The notes: generated by a model from the sequence alone, not told the origin. A stretch of DNA of 64,000 bases from Secundilactobacillus silagei JCM 19001 (GCF_002217945.1 NZ_BCMG01000002.1:62001-126000), one strand, 5' to 3'; numbered from the stretch's first letter, positions 1 through 7,260 are shown. Translations and numbers: made by a program.

Positions 1-53
1 ACGACTATCCTGAAAGTGATCGAGTACGAAATCGAGTTGTGGAACTTCCTTGA
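1..53 (+). CDS. C-terminal end of an unidentified protein (partial)
   Basis: The reading frame beginning at base 3 is open from the window edge and ends at a TGA at 51-53, leaving about 16 residues that end in R-V-V-E-L-P. An AAGAAGGGGG ribosome site lies just after this stop and serves the next small gene, so the two are probably co-transcribed. Too little is visible to name a family, and the frame choice is an inference. Confidence 0.4.
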   Translation, partial: DYPESDRVRNRVVELP

Positions 54-68
54 GTTAAGAAGGGGGCA

Positions 69-251
69 ATGGTCGTGGCTAAACGCTACGTAATTACCAA
101 GCCAGACGAGCACATTGTACACCGGACGGATAGCCTACAAACGGTTACCCAAATTACTAAGCGTCCTAAATGGGTCGTGGAACAGTATGTAAATAGTGAC
201 AAGTTGCTTGATGGCTGGAAAATAGTCGATCAAAATCGAGCGGCAAGTTAA
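69..251 (+). CDS. Small hypothetical protein, 60 aa
   Basis: A 60-residue, basic, soluble-looking protein with no signal peptide or membrane segment. An AAGAAGGGGG ribosome site sits at a good distance before the ATG, and a strong rho-independent terminator follows six bases after the stop, so it looks like the last gene of an operon that began outside the window. I do not recognise the family. The sequence has a central basic stretch (ITKRPKWVVEQY) that could be part of a small DNA-binding fold, but there is no clear helix-turn-helix signature. Confidence 0.6.
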   Translation: MVVAKRYVITKPDEHIVHRTDSLQTVTQITKRPKWVVEQYVNSDKLLDGWKIVDQNRAAS

Positions 252-255
252 GAGA

Positions 256-290
256 AACAACCGTCAGCAGTTTGCTGGCGGTTGTTTTTC
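256..290 (+). terminator. Rho-independent terminator
   Basis: GC-rich hairpin with arms CCGTCAGCAG and TTGCTGGCGG, followed by a run of five T. It closes the operon ending at 251. Confidence 0.85.
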
Positions 291-410
291 GTTTGAAAAT
301 ATAGTCAGCGATGCCTATAATAACGATTAAGACAATTAGGCGAACAATTCATTAGCCAGTTCAAAACATTGTTCGCTATTAACCAGTTCCTATTCTAAGC
401 GAGGTGCATA

Positions 411-1748
411 ATGAGTTCATTTTCAAAGGTTATCGAAGGGGCCAGCTTTTCGCCCCGAACGCAAACGGCAATTACTTACCAGCCACAGCAGTTGATCTGC
501 TTGGACACTAGCGGCTACATCGCCCGGGTGATCAACCAGACGGATGCGGACTACGCAGCGGTTCGGCAGGCTGCGCAGGCTAACGCGACTTTAACCACGT
601 TGCGACCAGATCAGTACGTGCTGCCCGGTTTCATTGACCTGCATATCCACGCGCCGCAGTGGCCCAATGCCGGGCTGGCGTTAGACCGGCCGTTAAATGA
701 ATGGCTGGATACGTACACCTTTCCACTAGAAGCGAAGTATCAAGACTTGGATTTTGCCAAATTAGTCTACAATGATTTAGTTCAAGAACTGCTGGCTAAC
801 GGCACGACTACCGCGCTGTACTTTGGCACCATCCACAACGCTGCGAACCTAGAACTGGCTAAGGCCTGCATCAAACATGGCCAGCGCGGTTTCATCGGCA
901 AAGTTGCCATGGATAATCCGGAACAGACCCCCGATTATTATCAGGACGCCTCGGCCCAGGTCGCCGTAGACCAGACTGAACAGTTTATTCAGCAGGTGGG
1001 GGAGTTGAATCAGACCACTGATTTGAAACAGACCCCCGTGATCACACCGCGGTTCGTGCCTAGCTGTACGCCGGCCAGTCTGCAAGGGCTGGGTGATCTG
1101 GCGCGCAAATACGATCTGCCGGTGCAGTCACATTGCAGTGAAAGCGACTGGGAAAATGGCTATGCGCTGGAGCACTACCAGATGCGCGACGCTGACGTTT
1201 TAGACCACTACGGCCTACTGACGAACAAAGCGGTCATGGCGCACGGCACCCAGCTCAATGACCACGATTATGAGCTGTTTGCGAAGCAGGGCGTCGCTAT
1301 TGCGCACTGTCCGATTTCAAACGTGTACTTCGGTAATGCTGTATTGCCCGTTAAACGGGTGTTAGCGCATCACGTGAAGACGGGACTGGGCACCGACATT
1401 TCCGGCGGGTATTCACCCAGCCTGTACCAAAATATTCGCCAAGCGGTCATGTCATCACGGCTGCTCCAAGACGGCGTGGATAATCAGCTACCGACCAATC
1501 AGCGTGGTGTCAGTGACAGTGCCATCAGCGTTAAGACGGCCTTCTACCTGGCTACGCTTGGTGGGGCAAAGAGCCTGCATCTGCAGACCGGGAAAATTGC
1601 AGCGGGGTATTTGGCGGATCTACAGGTGGTTTCACTGAAAAATGCGTTTCAAGCGGATGATGCTGATAATATCTTTGAGAAACTGATGTATCAGACTAGT
1701 CAGGCTGAGATTGAACAGGTTTATGTGCGGGGAGAACGGGTTAAATAA
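411..1748 (+). CDS. guaD: Guanine deaminase
   Basis: Amidohydrolase of 445 residues that converts guanine to xanthine plus ammonia in purine salvage, in the cytoplasm. Visible metal-site features in order are the D-L-H-I-H motif (H78, H80), S-H-C-S-E at about 240, the M-A-H-G-T segment at about 277 and G-L-G-T-D-I-S-G-G at about 330, which carries the usual metal-binding aspartate. The stretch following the first motif (A-P-Q-W-P-N-A-G) and L-N-E-W-L are typical of guanine deaminase rather than other amidohydrolases. Length matches the family. A GAGGTG ribosome site precedes the ATG. The gene is monocistronic, bounded by terminators on both sides. Purine transport and salvage genes occur elsewhere in the window. 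Confidence 0.93.
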   Translation: MSSFSKVIEGASFSPRTQTAITYQPQQLICLDTSGYIARVINQTDADYAAVRQAAQANATLTTLRPDQYVLPGFIDLHIHAPQWPNAGLALDRPLNEWLDTYTFPLEAKYQDLDFAKLVYNDLVQELLANGTTTALYFGTIHNAANLELAKACIKHGQRGFIGKVAMDNPEQTPDYYQDASAQVAVDQTEQFIQQVGELNQTTDLKQTPVITPRFVPSCTPASLQGLGDLARKYDLPVQSHCSESDWENGYALEHYQMRDADVLDHYGLLTNKAVMAHGTQLNDHDYELFAKQGVAIAHCPISNVYFGNAVLPVKRVLAHHVKTGLGTDISGGYSPSLYQNIRQAVMSSRLLQDGVDNQLPTNQRGVSDSAISVKTAFYLATLGGAKSLHLQTGKIAAGYLADLQVVSLKNAFQADDADNIFEKLMYQTSQAEIEQVYVRGERVK

Positions 1749-1762
1749 TAGTTAATTATATA

Positions 1763-1815
1763 AAAAACACCTCATAGTAGTTAGTTTAGGCTAACTGTTA
1801 TGAGGTGTATTTGTA
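1763..1815. terminator. Bidirectional terminator after guaD
   Basis: Inverted repeat with outer arms ACACCTCATA and TATGAGGTGT, with A-rich and T-rich flanks so it can act on both strands. It lies between the convergent guaD and HicB-like genes. Confidence 0.8.
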
Positions 1816-1840
1816 TTTAAAGCTTTTTACTGTTCTCTAG

Positions 1841-1959
1841 CCGAAACGTGTTCAAGCAGGCAGAGAGCTGCATGTAAGCCAATGTCGGCATAAATCCAAA
1901 CCCGGGATTTTTGCCAACCTTAGCTTACACTCCGCTCTCTAACCGCCTGCTTTCGCACT
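1841..1959 (-). repeat. Stop-abutting palindromic repeat, copy 1
   Basis: About 120-bp imperfect palindrome. On the minus strand it begins AGTGCGAAAGCAGGCGG directly after the TAG stop of the HicB-like gene and ends CACGTTTCGGC. The core includes AATCCCGGGTTTGGATTTAT. Related copies follow other genes at 4529, 20057, 45509, 54640, 54768 and 59803. Confidence 0.75.
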
Positions 1960-2223
1960 CTACTTATATTCATCCAAATCCAACACAATAAAACTAACAG
2001 TCTGTCCCGGCTTTGCTTTTAGTTCGCCCGGGGTACTTGGAACTGGTAATTCATCCTTTACCTTTGCCAGTTTGGTTCCCACTGCCACCGCCGCTTTTTG
2101 CGCCGCGTCGTCGTTTGTTGTGCCCATTACCTTTACGCCAGGGACGTCTGGGACCGTGACCTGGATGCGGTTAATCATCACTGTCGGGTCGAAGATTGCT
2201 GGATATACAAGCCGTTGAGCCAT
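1960..2223 (-). CDS. HicB-like domain protein (orphan)
   Basis: An 87-residue protein whose N-terminal half (LVYPAIFDP, then V-T-V-P-D-V-P-G, then a long helix beginning D-D-A-A-Q-K-A) follows the HicB antitoxin-like fold pattern, which resembles a degenerate RNase H fold. HicB proteins normally neutralise the HicA mRNA interferase and repress their own operon, but no HicA-sized gene lies beside this one. There is no obvious C-terminal DNA-binding domain; it ends in a short strand F-I-V-L-D-L-D. A TCAGGAGGC ribosome site precedes the ATG. It may be a solitary regulator or housekeeping relative rather than an antitoxin. The stop codon merges with the palindromic repeat downstream. Confidence 0.7.
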   Translation of the reverse strand: MAQRLVYPAIFDPTVMINRIQVTVPDVPGVKVMGTTNDDAAQKAAVAVGTKLAKVKDELPVPSTPGELKAKPGQTVSFIVLDLDEYK

Positions 2224-2399
2224 TTTGTAGCCTCCTGAATTTAAATCTCATTTTAAATCAACTCCTCTATTCTACCTAAGATTGCGCCTAATTTCAAAAT
2301 TTTTCCGATTCGGGTTGACACTTTGCCCCGCAATTTTGTTTGTATAAGTGTAAGGCGTTGGCCAACACTTACTAAACTAACTTAAACGGAGTGACTAAT

Positions 2400-2606
2400 A
2401 TGAATACCACTTGGAACAAAACTAACCTGACTTTGATCATGATGGACGCGAACGACCAAAAGGTGCGCTTCTCCTACAGCAACATCGTCGAAAAGCCCTC
2501 TGACGACCAAATTACGAAGTTCGCCGCCGTCTTGGAAAAGTTGACCAACTTAACTTTCCTCTCTGCTGCCATCGCCACTACTGACAACAAGACTCAAGTT
2601 GCCTAA
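2400..2606 (+). CDS. DUF1659 family small protein
   Basis: A 68-residue protein resembling the DUF1659 family (L-T-L-I-M-M-D pattern, then Y-S-N-I and a C-terminal helix K-F-A-A-V-L-E-K-L). The function is unknown; members usually sit beside DUF2922 proteins, as here. The ATG at 2400 is preferred to the in-frame GTG at 2391 because the AACGGAG ribosome site overlaps the latter and is well spaced from the former. First of three co-directional small genes. Confidence 0.8.
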   Translation: MNTTWNKTNLTLIMMDANDQKVRFSYSNIVEKPSDDQITKFAAVLEKLTNLTFLSAAIATTDNKTQVA

Positions 2607-2645
2607 GCTAACCCAACTCAGCCATTTACTCAAAGGAGATCGAAC

Positions 2646-2879
2646 ATGAAAAACGAAGAAAAGACAGTTTTGCAGTTACGTTTTAAAGGAACGGACGACA
2701 AGGTCCACACCTTCAGCTTTCCAAAGGCGGCTGCTGGCTTAACCACTGAAATCATTGCCGACGCGATGAACGCGATTGCCACCCTGGGCCTCTTTGATCG
2801 TAAGGGCGTGACCCTTTACGTCTCAGCTGTCAGCGGTGCCTACGTGAAGACAACGACGCAAGAACTCTACACGGTCTAA
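2646..2879 (+). CDS. DUF2922 family small protein
   Basis: A 77-residue protein with the DUF2922 pattern: an N-terminal strand V-L-Q-L-R-F, a helix from about residue 30 (T-T-E-I-I-A-D-A-M-N-A-I) and a C-terminal Y-V-K-T segment. It follows the DUF1659 gene by 39 bases and has an AAAGGAG ribosome site. Pairing of DUF1659 with DUF2922 is common in Firmicutes; the role of the pair is not known. Confidence 0.82.
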   Translation: MKNEEKTVLQLRFKGTDDKVHTFSFPKAAAGLTTEIIADAMNAIATLGLFDRKGVTLYVSAVSGAYVKTTTQELYTV

Positions 2880-2935
2880 CCAGTACCGCCCCCAATTTAT
2901 TCTCTAAATAAATGAACGGTCAGGGGGCGATATTG

Positions 2936-3040
2936 ATGAAGCAACACGTAATTCTCGCAGCGCTGGTCTTCTACGCGGCGCTGCACCTGCAAAATACCGA
3001 CCTGATCATGATTGCCTTAAGCATCTGGTCGATTCGCTAA
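2936..3040 (+). CDS. 34-residue hydrophobic peptide, third gene of the DUF1659/DUF2922 cluster
   Basis: A 34-codon ORF beginning M-K-Q-H-V-I-L-A-A-L-V-F-Y and ending S-I-W-S-I-R. One hydrophobic helix covers most of it. A CAGGGGGCG ribosome site lies upstream and a terminator starts within a few bases of the stop, so the gene closes the cluster. In other Firmicutes the DUF1659/DUF2922 pair is often followed by a small YvrJ-like membrane peptide; this peptide occupies the same place, though I cannot show it is a homologue. Confidence 0.6.
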   Translation: MKQHVILAALVFYAALHLQNTDLIMIALSIWSIR

Positions 3041-3043
3041 GTA

Positions 3044-3097
3044 AAGCTGCCTGAGCCACCGTTGTTATTTAATGGTGACTCAGGCAGCTTTTTTTGG
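3044..3097 (+). terminator. Rho-independent terminator
   Basis: Long hairpin with arms AGCTGCCTGAGCCACC and GGTGACTCAGGCAGCT, one mismatch, then seven T. Confidence 0.9.
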
Positions 3098-3170
3098 TGA
3101 ATTCGAGAAAGTTTCACAAAATTAGTGGACATTAATAGCTTTAATTGAATTTTCACGCTACAATGGAATA

Positions 3171-3540
3171 GGTTTTAACGATGCGTCGTTAGACCATCAT
3201 TAATCTGCTCTGGGATGTTCTACCCATAAAGGGCGTTTCGGACTTAGCTAAAATCCCCAACAATATATACATCAAGCACTGGGCGCGAGATTAAAAAGCA
3301 GACGCCTATGCAGCTGGCGATAGACCGTGCCGACTTATGGGTGTTTCCAAGCCGGGAAATATAGACAATGGGTCTTGCCACTGGTAAACTACCAAACAGG
3401 CTGTATAGAACAGATCGCGTGGACATCAAAACGATGACACACTTTTTAATCTGGTGAGTCTCAGGCTACCGCGGTAGCGTGGGGTTGTACCCACCTAAGA
3501 GACCTTTTCTCTTATTTCTAGGGGAAGGCCTTTTTTTGTG
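3171..3540 (+). ncRNA. Candidate large structured RNA, family not recognised
   Basis: A 370-base gene-free stretch full of complementary segments: ACCCATAA (3222) with TTATGGGT (3335), GCAC (3276) with GTGC (3327), GGGCG (3281) with CGCC (3303), TTTCC/GGAAA (3344-3359), TGGTA/TACCA (3382-3394), CTG/CAG around 3401-3413, CATC/GATG (3424-3436), and a three-way junction at 3458-3503 containing CTACCGCGGTAG and GTGGG/CCCAC. A candidate -10, TACAAT, is at 3159. It ends in a terminator whose 5' arm competes with the junction. It lacks the T-box, RNase P, tmRNA and SRP signatures I know. It could be a trans-acting RNA or the leader of the gene at 3598. Confidence 0.55.
3499..3538 (+). terminator. 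Terminator of the structured RNA, mutually exclusive with an upstream helix
   Basis: The arm GACCTTTTCT (3501-3510) pairs with GGGGAAGGCC (3521-3530), with one mismatch and several G-U pairs, followed by seven T. GAGAC at 3499-3503 can instead pair with GTCTC at 3458-3462, which would break the terminator. Confidence 0.6.
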
Positions 3541-3597
3541 CGGTGAAGTGCTACACTGAATCTGGTTGAAAATTACTTCAGATAGGGGATTACATAT

Positions 3598-3945
3598 ATG
3601 AATCAAAAGAAAATTGCGACGCTGTTAGTTGCGGTCGTTTCATTGGGAACGGGAATGGCATTTCACCAAACAACTGCTCATGCGCTGGCAAGCTACTGGC
3701 ATCATAATCACTGGGTCACCACCAAGAAAACGGTGACTGTTCAAAAAATCAAGATTGCGGACCCAATCGCTAGCAGTCGGGCGGTTAGATCTTATAAGCT
3801 GCATCGTGGTGCTCACTACAAGTTAGGCCATTACGATACCAATTATTCTTGGGTGTTAAATTCTGGCCGCTTCAATTCCAACTCGCATTATACGTATATT
3901 GTTCGTCGTGGCTGGAATAATGCCAGCTGGTTTAAATTTAAATAA
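3598..3945 (+). CDS. Small secreted basic protein, hypothetical
   Basis: A 115-residue protein with an N-terminal signal peptide (M-N-Q-K-K-I-A-T, hydrophobic stretch, A-H-A-L-A cleavage region at about 26-31). The mature part is rich in His, Tyr, Trp and Lys and probably forms a small beta-rich extracellular domain; similar small Y/H/W-rich exported proteins are common in lactobacilli without known function. A GATAGGGG ribosome site lies before the ATG. It stands just downstream of the structured RNA and its terminator, so it may be controlled by it or have its own promoter between. Confidence 0.7.
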   Translation: MNQKKIATLLVAVVSLGTGMAFHQTTAHALASYWHHNHWVTTKKTVTVQKIKIADPIASSRAVRSYKLHRGAHYKLGHYDTNYSWVLNSGRFNSNSHYTYIVRRGWNNASWFKFK

Positions 3946-3955
3946 AACTAAAAAT

Positions 3956-4022
3956 AAGTCCATCGCATAGTTAACCTTGTAACGACAAAATGAAAACGAG
4001 GTAACCACGATGGACTTTTTTG
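3956..4022 (+). promoter_or_regulatory. Hairpin enclosing the ribosome site and start codon of the next gene
   Basis: AAGTCCATCG (3956-3965) is an exact inverted match to CGATGGACTT (4008-4017), and GTTAACCT (3970) pairs with AGGTAAC (3999). The 3' arm contains the ATG (4010) of the following gene and its CGAGG ribosome site, and is followed by T residues. It can act as the terminator of the 3598 gene and can also mask translation start. Confidence 0.55.
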
Positions 4023-4528
4023 ATACCGCAAATTCACTAGCACCTATGTACTTAACTTATTCCGGCCTGATCCGCCACGATGAACGCGAAGAGCTGCCTT
4101 ACCAGATGTATATCCCAGTAATTGATCACACCGTGGCTGGTCAGTCAGTCTATGATGTTGTGACGCGGGGGCGTGAGATGATCGGTGCCTTATTGATGGA
4201 GAAGGTCATGGACGGGGAGGACATCCCAGAATCCGAGGCAACTTTGCCACAGGGTGATGCGGATGAGATGCCGACCTTCATCAACGTGGAACTGGACCGC
4301 TTTAAGCACTTGATTGCGCCCAAAGAAAGCGTGATCCGGCCCATCAATGCGTTAAAACAGCCCAAGCGGATCTTATCGCAGGTGTATGACTTCCAGCCGG
4401 TCTTCATCACGGAAGATGGCATTGGTCGCTACGTGGTGGTCACGGTGCGCGATTATGATATGTTTCAGAACGCCATTGGCATGATGCTGGATAAGCAGGA
4501 TATTGAGGATGCGCTGGAAGAAGAATAG
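4010..4528 (+). CDS. Hypothetical protein with weak HicB-like N-terminal half
   Basis: A 172-residue acidic cytoplasmic protein. Residues about 28-70 (E-E-L-P-Y-Q-M-Y-I-P-V-I, then a helix V-Y-D-V-V-T-R-G-R-E-M-I-G-A-L-L) follow the strand-strand-helix order of HicB-like domains; the C-terminal part forms a second alpha/beta segment ending in an acidic tail. No helix-turn-helix and no HicA partner are visible. The start codon lies inside a strong hairpin. The TAG stop merges with a copy of the dispersed palindromic repeat. Function unknown; the family suggestion is tentative. Confidence 0.6.
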   Translation: MDFFDTANSLAPMYLTYSGLIRHDEREELPYQMYIPVIDHTVAGQSVYDVVTRGREMIGALLMEKVMDGEDIPESEATLPQGDADEMPTFINVELDRFKHLIAPKESVIRPINALKQPKRILSQVYDFQPVFITEDGIGRYVVVTVRDYDMFQNAIGMMLDKQDIEDALEEE

Positions 4529-4655
4529 AGTGTGAGGACAAGCGGTTAGAGAGCGACGCGTAAGGGCACTCAGGCAAAAATCCCGAACTTGGATTTATGC
4601 CGGAGTCGGCTTACACATAACTCTCTGCTTGTCCGAACACGTTTCGGCAATGTAA
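4529..4655 (+). repeat. Stop-abutting palindromic repeat, copy 2
   Basis: It begins AGTGTGAGGACAAGCGG immediately after the TAG stop at 4526-4528 and ends CACGTTTCGGCAATG. Arms GGTTAGAGAG and CTCTCTGC face each other and the core reads AATCCCGAACTTGGATTTAT. Plus-strand orientation matches the upstream gene. Confidence 0.75.
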
Positions 4656-4920
4656 AAGTAGTGGGGTATGAAGAAAGACTCGAACATAGATAATAATAGA
4701 AAAAGGGCGGGTTTCCTAAAATTGGGAATCCGCCTATTGTCATTATTGGAATTAATGTACATCGGCCTATTTTCTGATATGGCCTTTTTTGTAAAATATG
4801 AGTTCAAGATTCAATTTCTATTTCGCTAAAACACTGGTTTGGCGAAATAGAAGTAACAAAATCACTATGATATAATGAGTTTTGTAGAATATAGGACGGT
4901 GACGAACAAGTAGAAGCGAG
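4656..4920. other. Gene-free stretch with two hairpins and a promoter-like site
   Basis: Holds a hairpin with arms GGCGGGTTTCC and GGAATCCGCC (4705-4735) whose A-rich left flank would make it a minus-strand terminator, an inverted repeat ATTTCTATTTCGC/CGAAATAGAAG (4815-4854), and an extended -10 promoter-like sequence TGATATAAT (4869-4876) pointing into the toxin remnant. Confidence 0.5.
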
Positions 4921-5117
4921 GTGATGCCATGGTAATCATGACGATGACTGACCGGAAACGAGGTTCGGTGTTTGATAGAGATGGGCCTGTTTTTCCTGCA
5001 CGCGCTGCATGGGTATGTGCCTGTGCAACGTTATTGGTGAAACAGGCAACCAAGTTGGTAAAAGCCAGCAAGACATTTCTGAGAGCACTAAAAAACCGCC
5101 CGAACTCTCCAAAGTGA
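4921..5117 (+). pseudogene. Degenerate holin-like toxin of a type I toxin-antitoxin unit
   Basis: The layout of the intact locus at 17.95 kb is recognisable: a GAGGTGATG start region, then a toxin-like stretch, then a shared terminator. The toxin frame is broken. The hydrophobic helix survives only as M-G-L-F-F-L-H-A-L-H-G-Y-V in one frame (from 4979), while the frame starting at 4929 reads through other residues, so indels have destroyed it. The 62-codon ORF here is therefore probably not a real protein. Confidence 0.5.
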
Positions 5118-5205
5118 TGGCGGCCTTTAGTGTTTTTTAGGTTGTAAGTTACTTGTAGGATAGTCATTGTTCTACCTCTACCACGTCTTGATTATAACAT
5201 GAGGC
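5075..5205 (-). ncRNA. Antitoxin RNA candidate, unit 1
   Basis: On the minus strand a TATAAT-like -10 (about 5193-5198) lies upstream of a short transcript that would end at the hairpin CCGCCCGAACTC...GATGGCGG (about 5096-5126), whose flanks carry A and T runs. This is the arrangement of antisense RNAs in holin-like toxin loci of lactobacilli. The region is repeated downstream. Confidence 0.5.
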
Positions 5206-5244
5206 GTGGTATTTTTGTATTTTAACGAGTTGTTTAGTGGAATA

Positions 5245-5410
5245 TAGGTGGTGAAGGCCAGCAAAACGTTTCTGAAAACACTAAAAAGCCGCCCACACTG
5301 TCGAAAGTAATAACGGCTTTTAGTGATCTTTAAGTTGTAAGTTACTTGTATGACAGTCGCCGTTCGGCTTCTACCACGGTTTGATTATATCATGAGACGT
5401 GGTGTTTTTG
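5245..5410 (-). ncRNA. Antitoxin RNA candidate, unit 2 (tandem copy)
   Basis: A diverged second copy of the preceding unit: the shared blocks GCCAGCAA, TTTCTGA, CACTAAAAA, TTGTAAGTTACTTGTA and a TATAAT-type -10 on the minus strand all recur about 185 bases further on. The toxin coding part is almost entirely lost, leaving an antitoxin-like RNA without its toxin. Confidence 0.45.
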
Positions 5411-5412
5411 GA

Positions 5413-7119
5413 TCATTTTTGATCCATAATCAACAGTTGCTTGTTCCCGGTAATATAACGCCCATTGTTCAATTCAAAACGTGTCATACGACCTTGCTTT
5501 ACAATCCGTTTAACGTTCAGCTTAGTTCCCTTCTTGTAAGAGCGGACTTTCTTATTCGAGGAAAGATTAACGTCTTTATAGCTGTTCACCTTATTACCGA
5601 TAACCCGGACGCGTTTTACCTTGTTGCTACGGAAATGACTGTCAGCTACATATTTAGAGTTAGCAGTGATATAGCCACCCTTAACCTTGTAACGTTTATT
5701 GCCATTCTTGTCATAAGCCACACCTTGAATCTTAAAGCTAGCGGCTTTAGCCCGTGCTTGTTTCTTGTATGATTTTATCGGGTTCGTCAGGCTAACGTTT
5801 TTGTGTAATCTCATGCTACGTTTAGCGTAAACGGAGTGAGGGTAGGTAGCCTGTTTATCTGGCTGAGGTTGTGGTTGGGGTGTTGGCTGTGGTTCTGGTT
5901 TAGTTTCATTGCTATTGCCATTGTTATTGTTTCCGCTGCCGTTGCCATTACCATTACCATTATCTGGTTTTACCGGTGGAACTACAGGAGGAATAACGTT
6001 CGAACCATCTTCTGAGTTAACAGCTAAACTGAAATACCCATTTAAGAGAGGAGCTGAGTCTTTTTTCAAATTCTTATCTGAGAGGGTGAAAGAGGGAACT
6101 GTACTTCCACCTTCTTTTGAATCTACGGTTAACATTTCTTTATCGTTAAAGTAACTGATATTATCATCAAAATCAACGGAACTAGCTGCCGTTCCTTTAA
6201 AATAAGCTTCATCCAAATAATTACGATTATTTACCTGAAAGGCTAATCCAAGTTCTCTAGCAAGTTGTTGATACGTAATTGATGATCGATAAGGGAGTAT
6301 TAAAGTCTTCCAATTTTGCCGAGAGAATGTCTCATTCCCAATGTGAGGATTTTGAAGGCTTCCTTCGGGTTCATTGCTATTATAAGGGGTTCCGTTATTA
6401 ACTGTAACTGTTTTAATTTTGTTGAGTTTAAAGGCATAATTTTCAATTCTTTTAACATTAGGTAGAGTAATGCTAGTTAATTGATTGCCATAAAAGGCAG
6501 AATATCCGATTGTTTTAACATTGGGTAGCGTAACATTGTTTAATTGATTACCATAAAAGGCAGAATCTTCGATTGTTTCAACGTTAGGCAGAGTAACGCT
6601 GGTTAATTGATTATCTTTAAAGGCGCTATTTCTGATTGTTTTAACGTTAGGCAGAGTAATACTAGTCAACTGATTACCTTTAAAGGCAGATTTTCCAATA
6701 TATTCAATATTTTCTGGTTTTTCAAAAATGACATTTGTAATTCCTTTATTGTCATTCGAGTAATCGCCTAATCTAGTAGTCGAAAATACGCCGCTATTGT
6801 TAATTCCCATGATGGGTGTTCCATCACTTCCTGTTTCAGGAATTTTTAAAATACCACCGGCTAACAATTCTTTTTTTTCTTGGTTACCCCACTCAACGCT
6901 CTGAATGCGGCCAAATTCATCAAGCGTAATCTGCTCAGATTTTAGAATAACCGTCTGACCAGTTTGTTTTTCTGGCTCAGGCGTTTCTGTTCCCGTCTCT
7001 GCTTTCGCGGTCACCGTTATGCCCGGGATATGTTGTACCACTAATGATAAGGAGCCAACACCTGTACTAAATAACATACCGATTGCTAACGCGCTGCCAA
7101 ATGATTTAGATCTTTTCAT
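5413..7119 (-). CDS. Secreted leucine-rich-repeat surface protein with C-terminal DUF5776-like repeats
   Basis: 568 residues. A signal peptide covers about 1-40 (basic start, hydrophobic core, A-K-A). Residues roughly 125-255 hold BspA-type leucine-rich repeats of about 22 residues with the pattern A-F-x-G-N-Q-L-T-S-I-T-L-P-N-V-K-T-I. A Gly/Asn- and Pro/Gln-rich linker follows (about 385-425). The C-terminal 140 residues are strongly basic with Y-A-K-x-x-x-x-L-H-K-N and G-Y-I-T-A-N segments, as in DUF5776/SLAP-like domains thought to bind the wall non-covalently. No LPXTG motif. The start at 7119 is chosen because AGGAGGC stands just before M-K-R-S-K; an earlier ATG at 7158 has no such site. 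Likely an adhesion or surface protein. Confidence 0.8.
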   Translation of the reverse strand: MKRSKSFGSALAIGMLFSTGVGSLSLVVQHIPGITVTAKAETGTETPEPEKQTGQTVILKSEQITLDEFGRIQSVEWGNQEKKELLAGGILKIPETGSDGTPIMGINNSGVFSTTRLGDYSNDNKGITNVIFEKPENIEYIGKSAFKGNQLTSITLPNVKTIRNSAFKDNQLTSVTLPNVETIEDSAFYGNQLNNVTLPNVKTIGYSAFYGNQLTSITLPNVKRIENYAFKLNKIKTVTVNNGTPYNSNEPEGSLQNPHIGNETFSRQNWKTLILPYRSSITYQQLARELGLAFQVNNRNYLDEAYFKGTAASSVDFDDNISYFNDKEMLTVDSKEGGSTVPSFTLSDKNLKKDSAPLLNGYFSLAVNSEDGSNVIPPVVPPVKPDNGNGNGNGSGNNNNGNSNETKPEPQPTPQPQPQPDKQATYPHSVYAKRSMRLHKNVSLTNPIKSYKKQARAKAASFKIQGVAYDKNGNKRYKVKGGYITANSKYVADSHFRSNKVKRVRVIGNKVNSYKDVNLSSNKKVRSYKKGTKLNVKRIVKQGRMTRFELNNGRYITGNKQLLIMDQK

Positions 7120-7260
7120 TATGAAGCCTCCTGTGGAATCTGTGGTGAGTAACAACAATTTCTCTATAAATCGAATATAACAATTAATAGCAACAATAAG
7201 CTAGCAAAATTTCAAGACTTCACAGAAGCTTGCGGGTTTGCACAAACTTTGGTCACAAAT

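Noticed and set aside
3171-3260. 6S RNA
   Set aside because: CTCTGGGATGTTC resembles the 5' part of 6S RNA, but the matching 3' strand that would close the long stem was not found and the region is too long.
3440-3500. T-box leader
   Set aside because: The sequence AGGCTACCGCGG looks like the T-box consensus at first sight but lacks the GGTGG part, and the downstream gene is not an amino-acid gene.
3171-3540. RNase P RNA or tmRNA
   Set aside because: Length fits, but the conserved GAGGAAAGTCC of RNase P and the tRNA-like ends of tmRNA are absent.
5350-5772. 140-codon plus-strand ORF
   Set aside because: It overlaps the 3' end of the LRR gene in antisense and has no translation signal.
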